Below, piece after piece: positions 6,891 to 9,331 of a stretch of DNA of 9,331 nucleotides. This stretch comes from an uncultured Eubacteriales bacterium (GTDB lineage Bacteria; Bacillota; Clostridia; Oscillospirales; Acutalibacteraceae), in assembly GCA_934444695.1 (NCBI GenBank), contig CAKSDF010000069.1, positions 1 to 9,331 on the forward strand, given 5' to 3'. How positions within the stretch are numbered: the stretch's first letter is position 1; each line of letters starts with the position of its first letter. The notes under the pieces were generated by a model. That model was not told the origin of the DNA. It made no database searches and saw only the letters and a program-made list of their open reading frames with translations. A program made the position numbers and the translations under genes.

Positions 6891-6919
6891 AATTTACCAC
6901 CGCAGTTACCTATTGTCAA
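6891..6919 (-). promoter_or_regulatory. sigma-A-type heat-shock operon promoter
   Basis: On the minus strand a perfect TTGACA (6919-6914) and TAAATT (6896-6891) are 17 bases apart. The start would fall near 6884-6882, directly before CIRCE. A TATACT further downstream (6891-6886) is an alternative -10 box but would need a 22-base spacer. Vegetative sigma factor with HrcA control is the expected class I heat-shock arrangement. Confidence 0.75.
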
Positions 6920-7000
6920 TACCATTCCGTGAATTATTTGTTAACAATTTATGAACTTCTTGACCTTTTTTGACCAAATATCATTTACATTTTTTTACGG

Positions 7001-7029
7001 TTGAATTTCATTTTTTCATATTATATAAT
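7001..7029 (+). promoter_or_regulatory. sigma-A-type promoter of the TetR-family gene
   Basis: TTGAAT (7001-7006) and a perfect TATAAT (7024-7029) are exactly 17 bases apart. Transcription would start near 7036, leaving a leader of about 110 bases that contains the inverted repeat at 7059-7080. Confidence 0.65.
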
Positions 7030-7058
7030 TTAATTGCTGCATAAAGTAGGCTGCATCG

Positions 7059-7080
7059 CCGTAAAAGCGCTATTTTACGG
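7059..7080. promoter_or_regulatory. inverted repeat in the tetR leader, candidate autoregulatory operator
   Basis: CCGTAAAA (7059-7066), six bases, TTTTACGG (7073-7080): a perfect 8-base dyad. A further copy of the half-site TTTTACGG sits at 6993-7000, directly before the -35 box. TetR-family proteins bind such dyads and commonly repress their own genes, but the same dyad would also fold as an RNA hairpin. No U tract follows it. Confidence 0.45.
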
Positions 7081-7134
7081 ATGATTGATTGCTCTGTTTT
7101 CTACAACGCAAAGCAAAGACACCATTAGTTTTTC

Positions 7135-7140
7135 AGGGGG
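7135..7140 (+). promoter_or_regulatory. ribosome binding site that sets the TetR-family start
   Basis: AGGGGG is followed by ATTGATGATG. The second ATG (7148) is 7 bases away, the first (7145) only 4. The longer frame that begins with TTG at 7085 has no such site, so the N-terminus is taken as MANFTKKEIK. Confidence 0.7.
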
Positions 7141-7147
7141 ATTGATG

Positions 7148-7708
7148 ATGGCTAACTTTACAAAAAAGGAAATCAAAAGCACCTTTATAAAACTTTTAAA
7201 CCAAAAACCCCTTAACAAAATCAGCGTTAAAGACATTGTCGACGGATGCGGTGTCAGCAGAAATACATTTTATTATTATTACGAGGACATCACCGCCCTG
7301 CTTGAGGACATAATTGTCGGACTTGCCGATGACTTTGTCAAAAACCGTCCCACCTTTGATACGCTCGAGCAATGCATTGACGCTATATTCAACTTTGCAT
7401 TGCAAAACAAACGGGCTGTACTGCACATATACCGTTCTCTCGGCCGTGAAATATACGACGGTTTTCTCACAAAAGCCTGTGAATATGCCGTTACCGAATA
7501 TATAAACGCTCTTTTCGCCGACCTTGACACCACCGAGGAGCAGAAAAACGCGGTCATAAAATTCGTCAAATGCTCACTCATCGGAGTGTGTATAGACTGG
7601 ATAAGCGGCGGAATGAAGGACGATTATATCGATGATTACCACCGCTTTTCAAGAATGTGCAAGGGCTTTGTTGACGAATTTGCAAACCAGCACAGGAAGA
7701 AGTCTTAA
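7148..7708 (+). CDS. TetR/AcrR-family transcriptional regulator
   Basis: A 186-residue DNA-binding regulator that probably acts as a dimer and responds to a small ligand, which cannot be deduced here. The N-terminal helix-turn-helix spans about residues 8-48, with ISVKDIVDGCGVSRNTFYYYYED (25-47) showing the typical TetR pattern: recognition helix GVSRNTFYYYY, then D. The C-terminal domain (about 60-180) is helical and has no feature that lets me assign a subfamily. It has its own promoter and terminator and so is monocistronic. Plausible targets are itself and the DUF308 gene next door, because TetR genes often sit beside membrane proteins they control, but no shared operator is evident. It is divergent from the heat-shock operon. 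Confidence 0.88.
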   Translation: MANFTKKEIKSTFIKLLNQKPLNKISVKDIVDGCGVSRNTFYYYYEDITALLEDIIVGLADDFVKNRPTFDTLEQCIDAIFNFALQNKRAVLHIYRSLGREIYDGFLTKACEYAVTEYINALFADLDTTEEQKNAVIKFVKCSLIGVCIDWISGGMKDDYIDDYHRFSRMCKGFVDEFANQHRKKS

Positions 7709-7746
7709 CCTGCTCATTTCGAATTCAAAAATCTAATTTCCATTTT

Positions 7747-7787
7747 CCGAAATCGCCTTATTATGCGGTTTCGGATTTTTGTTTTTT
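7747..7787 (+). terminator. rho-independent terminator of the TetR-family gene
   Basis: CCGAAATCGC (7747-7756) pairs with GCGGTTTCGG (7765-7774) in a 10-base stem with one U-G pair and an 8-base loop. The tract ATTTTTGTTTTTT (7775-7787) follows. It lies 38 bases after the stop codon. Confidence 0.9.
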
Positions 7788-7815
7788 GCCGTTTCTATTT
7801 ATTTGAGTCTTTTCT

Positions 7816-7842
7816 ATGGAAAATCCCACTTCCCTTTTCCAT
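7816..7842. repeat. inverted repeat upstream of the DUF308 gene
   Basis: ATGGAAAA (7816-7823) and TTTTCCAT (7835-7842) form a perfect 8-base dyad with an 11-base spacer. It lies about 70 bases upstream of the DUF308 promoter elements. It could be an upstream operator; no U tract follows, so it is not a second terminator. Confidence 0.4.
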
Positions 7843-7897
7843 CCGCACAAAGCAACTTTTTTAACAAAATCGACTAAATGCACAAAAATGTGACAAA

Positions 7898-7912
7898 GTC
7901 AATGCTATTGAC
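7898..7912. promoter_or_regulatory. inverted repeat overlapping a -35-like box
   Basis: GTCAATGCTATTGAC is a perfect 6-base dyad with a 3-base centre. Its right arm overlaps TTGACA (7908-7913), the -35-like box in front of the DUF308 gene. A repressor bound here would block that box. Confidence 0.35.
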
Positions 7913-7942
7913 AATTTTAAAAAATCTCAAAAAGCATATAAT
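7908..7942 (+). promoter_or_regulatory. candidate promoter of the DUF308 gene with abnormal spacing
   Basis: A perfect TTGACA (7908-7913) and a perfect TATAAT (7937-7942) stand upstream of the gene, but 23 bases apart instead of about 17. Either TATAAT works with a poor -35 (ATTTTA, 7914-7919), or an activator compensates. The predicted start near 7949 leaves a leader of about 118 bases. Confidence 0.45.
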
Positions 7943-8066
7943 AGTTACAGTTGATAAACGGGATTTTCCGTATCCTTAACCTTTTAATACTTTTTAAGTG
8001 CTGCCATTTTCGGAAAGACATTCCATCACAAATAACACAGCACAATTTCGAAGGGAGTATAAAAAT

Positions 8067-8699
8067 ATGCGTGAATTCAAAATGAGATCGGTGGCTCCGA
8101 TGAGAGTCGCCAAAACAGGTTACATTGCCGTTTCGGCGCTTCTTGCCGTGCTCGGCATAATACTCATCGCCTGGCCCACCTTTTCGGTCAATGCATTAGG
8201 GGTCATATGCGGTATTCTGCTCATTGTTTTCGGCGGAGTCAAGCTTGTGGGATATTTTTCAAAAGACCTTTACCGCCTTGCCTTCCAGTATGATATGCCC
8301 TTCGGCATACTTCTCATTGTGCTCGGCATAATAATGCTTGTACGCCCGGGAAACCTTGCCAGCTTCATTTGCGTGGTGTTTGGACTGTCGGTACTTGTAA
8401 GCAGTCTTTTCAACATTCAGACCGCCTTTGACGCAAAGAAATTCGGCATAAATCAGTGGTGGCTGATATTTGCCCTTTCGGTCGTTTCGGCAGTGTGGGG
8501 ACTTATTCTTGTTTTCCGTCCTTCCGAGGCCGCCGATGTTATGGCAATACTGCTGGGCATTACCTTGCTGTTTGAAAGCGCAGTCAACATCTGCACCGTT
8601 TTAACATCGGTCAAAATAGTTAAAAATCAGCATCCCGACATTTATGTTGAAGAGGATTATATTTTTAACGACGGTAATGACGACAGCGACAATAAATAA
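8067..8699 (+). CDS. DUF308/HdeD-family six-helix membrane protein
   Basis: A 210-residue integral membrane protein. Six hydrophobic segments lie at about residues 18-37, 42-64, 77-93, 98-118, 131-150 and 156-178. They form three copies of a two-helix unit, each marked at the end of its first helix by a G-I/L-I/L...P motif: LGIILIAWP (29-37), LGIIMLVRP (86-94) and WGLILVFRP (144-152). This is the architecture of DUF308, the family of E. coli HdeD, which is linked to acid resistance; the molecular function is unknown. The N-terminus is basic and the C-terminal tail (190-210) is acidic and presumably soluble. The start is set by AGGGAG at 8052-8057, 9 bases upstream; an in-frame GTG at 7998 lacks such a site. 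It is 121 bases ahead of the degV-like gene with no terminator between them. Confidence 0.85.
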   Translation: MREFKMRSVAPMRVAKTGYIAVSALLAVLGIILIAWPTFSVNALGVICGILLIVFGGVKLVGYFSKDLYRLAFQYDMPFGILLIVLGIIMLVRPGNLASFICVVFGLSVLVSSLFNIQTAFDAKKFGINQWWLIFALSVVSAVWGLILVFRPSEAADVMAILLGITLLFESAVNICTVLTSVKIVKNQHPDIYVEEDYIFNDGNDDSDNK

Positions 8700-8820
8700 T
8701 ATATTCCCACTTCCTACAAAAAGCCTCGTTTCCCGGCCGCTGCGGCGGTGATACAAACGGCGATATAAACGATAAAAATATTAACCACGCTTAAACCGAA
8801 AAGAAAGGAAACAGATAAAA

Positions 8821-9331
8821 ATGAAAAAGGTAAAAATTCTTTCCGATTCCTGCTGTGATCTCGATGCCACCCTCAGAGGAAAATACGGCATCGATTATCT
8901 TAGAATGAAAACCCTGTACGGTGAAAACGAGCATCCCGCTTCCCTTGATTGGGAATATTACTCCCCTTCCGAGCTTTACGACATAATGCGAGAGGGCGGC
9001 CGTGTGCTGACATCTCAGGTTCCTCCCGAGGAGTTCAAAAGAGGCTTTAAAACCTATCTCGATGAAGGATACGATATTGTTTACATAGGCTGCTCGCTCA
9101 AGCAGTCAAGCTCGGTAAACACCGGAAAAGCGGTTGCGGACGAGCTTTTAAAGGATTATGAAGGCGCGGAAATATACTGCATCGATTCTCTCAACGCCTG
9201 CGTCGGCGAGGGAATGCTTGCCATCGAAGCTGCAAAACTCAGAGACGAGGGGCTCAGTGCAAAAGATATTGCCGAAAAAATCAGCCAAAAGCGCAATTTT
9301 GTCAACGAATACTGCACTGTACATACCTTAG
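8821..9331 (+). CDS. DegV-family fatty-acid-binding protein (FakB type), 3' end outside the window
   Basis: The first 170 residues of a protein that is usually about 280-300 long. DegV proteins hold a fatty acid and, in Bacillota, present it to the kinase FakA for phosphorylation and entry into phospholipid synthesis. Visible family features are the N-terminal strand and SDSCCDL (8-14), TSQVPPEEF (64-72) with Thr64 at the position that contacts the carboxylate, a serine-rich loop SSSVNTG (96-102), and IDSLNACVGEGMLAIEAA (121-138). The usual SSxLSGT loop is altered to SSSVNTG, so ligand contacts may differ. The ATG has AGGA at 8806-8809, 11 bases upstream. It may be co-transcribed with the DUF308 gene, since neither a terminator nor a convincing promoter is seen in the 121-base gap. 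There is no frame disruption up to the window edge. Confidence 0.9.
   Translation, partial: MKKVKILSDSCCDLDATLRGKYGIDYLRMKTLYGENEHPASLDWEYYSPSELYDIMREGGRVLTSQVPPEEFKRGFKTYLDEGYDIVYIGCSLKQSSSVNTGKAVADELLKDYEGAEIYCIDSLNACVGEGMLAIEAAKLRDEGLSAKDIAEKISQKRNFVNEYCTVHTL

Larger units (their letters stand above)
6740..7147. other. divergent control region between hrcA and the TetR-family gene
   Basis: These 408 bases hold no gene. From left to right they carry the hrcA ribosome binding site, a 23-base tandem duplication, an AT-rich imperfect hairpin (6810-6833), CIRCE, the leftward hrcA promoter, the 10-base palindrome TTGTTAACAA (6938-6947), two TTGACC copies 10 bases apart (6960, 6970), the rightward tetR promoter, an inverted repeat and the tetR ribosome binding site. 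The two -35 boxes are about 80 bases apart, so the two units could influence each other. Confidence 0.7.
7709..8066. other. control region between the TetR-family and DUF308 genes
   Basis: These 358 bases hold no supported gene. They contain the tetR terminator (7747-7787), an 8-base inverted repeat (7816-7842), a 6-base inverted repeat over a -35-like box (7898-7912), a perfect TATAAT (7937-7942), and a leader of about 115 bases before the DUF308 gene with small dyads such as ACGGGATTTTCCGT (7968-7981 area). The DUF308 ribosome binding site AGGGAG is at 8052-8057. Confidence 0.6.

Noticed and set aside
6960..6975. Two TTGACC copies 10 bases apart as extra -35 boxes or an operator.
   Set aside because: No -10 box lies at a suitable distance from either copy, and T-rich DNA makes the short repeat weak evidence.
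7279..7581. Minus-strand frames of 76-100 codons inside the TetR-family gene.
   Set aside because: They lie opposite a clear TetR helix-turn-helix gene and lack initiation signals.
7816..7893. A 25-codon small frame starting ATG GAA AAT upstream of the DUF308 gene.
   Set aside because: There is no ribosome binding site, and the first codons coincide with one arm of an inverted repeat. Its length is easily reached by chance in AT-rich DNA.
1..9331. CRISPR array, tRNA/rRNA genes, transposase, phage genes or toxin-antitoxin pair.
   Set aside because: I looked on both strands and saw no regularly spaced repeats, cloverleaf-like genes, transposase motifs or paired small genes. The window is core chromosome plus ordinary regulator and membrane genes.

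Overview
The window looks like the chromosome of a Gram-positive bacterium of the Bacillota, most likely class Clostridia. The evidence is the gene order hrcA-grpE-dnaK-dnaJ, a perfect CIRCE operator, a DnaK without the insertion of about two dozen residues found in the ATPase domain of Gram-negative DnaK, strong GGAGG-type ribosome binding sites, sigma-A-like promoters and a DegV-family gene. The class is an inference. I cannot name a genus.

Left to centre (about 170-6920), all on the minus strand. The class I heat-shock operon reads from right to left. A TTGACA-17-TAAATT promoter is followed at once by CIRCE (6855-6881). Then come hrcA (repressor of CIRCE genes), grpE (nucleotide exchange factor), dnaK (Hsp70) and dnaJ (Hsp40), closed by a clear rho-independent terminator at 1561-1600. 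DnaK, DnaJ and GrpE form one ATP-driven folding machine, and HrcA closes the feedback loop on the operon. There are spacers of 63, 147 and 253 bases between the genes. The 253-base dnaK-dnaJ spacer holds a plausible second promoter, a tandem repeat and a hairpin. After the terminator, rmuC (DNA recombination/nuclease-like protein) has its own good promoter. The first 169 bases hold no confident gene.

Divergent control region (6740-7147). It holds the hrcA leader with a 23-base tandem duplication, CIRCE, the hrcA promoter, and an opposing promoter for a TetR-family regulator with an inverted repeat in its leader.

Right part (7148-9331), plus strand. A TetR-family regulator is followed by its own terminator. 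Next is a DUF308/HdeD-type six-helix membrane protein behind a region rich in inverted repeats. The window ends in the first 170 codons of a DegV/FakB-type fatty-acid-binding protein. Whether these three genes share one physiological role is not shown by the sequence.

Overall this is a well-understood heat-shock locus next to ordinary envelope and lipid genes. I do not see a new defence system, mobile element, CRISPR array or RNA gene. The parts worth a second look are non-coding: duplicated leader sequences, a G-depleted dnaK leader, the structured dnaK-dnaJ spacer, and candidate operators near the TetR and DUF308 genes.
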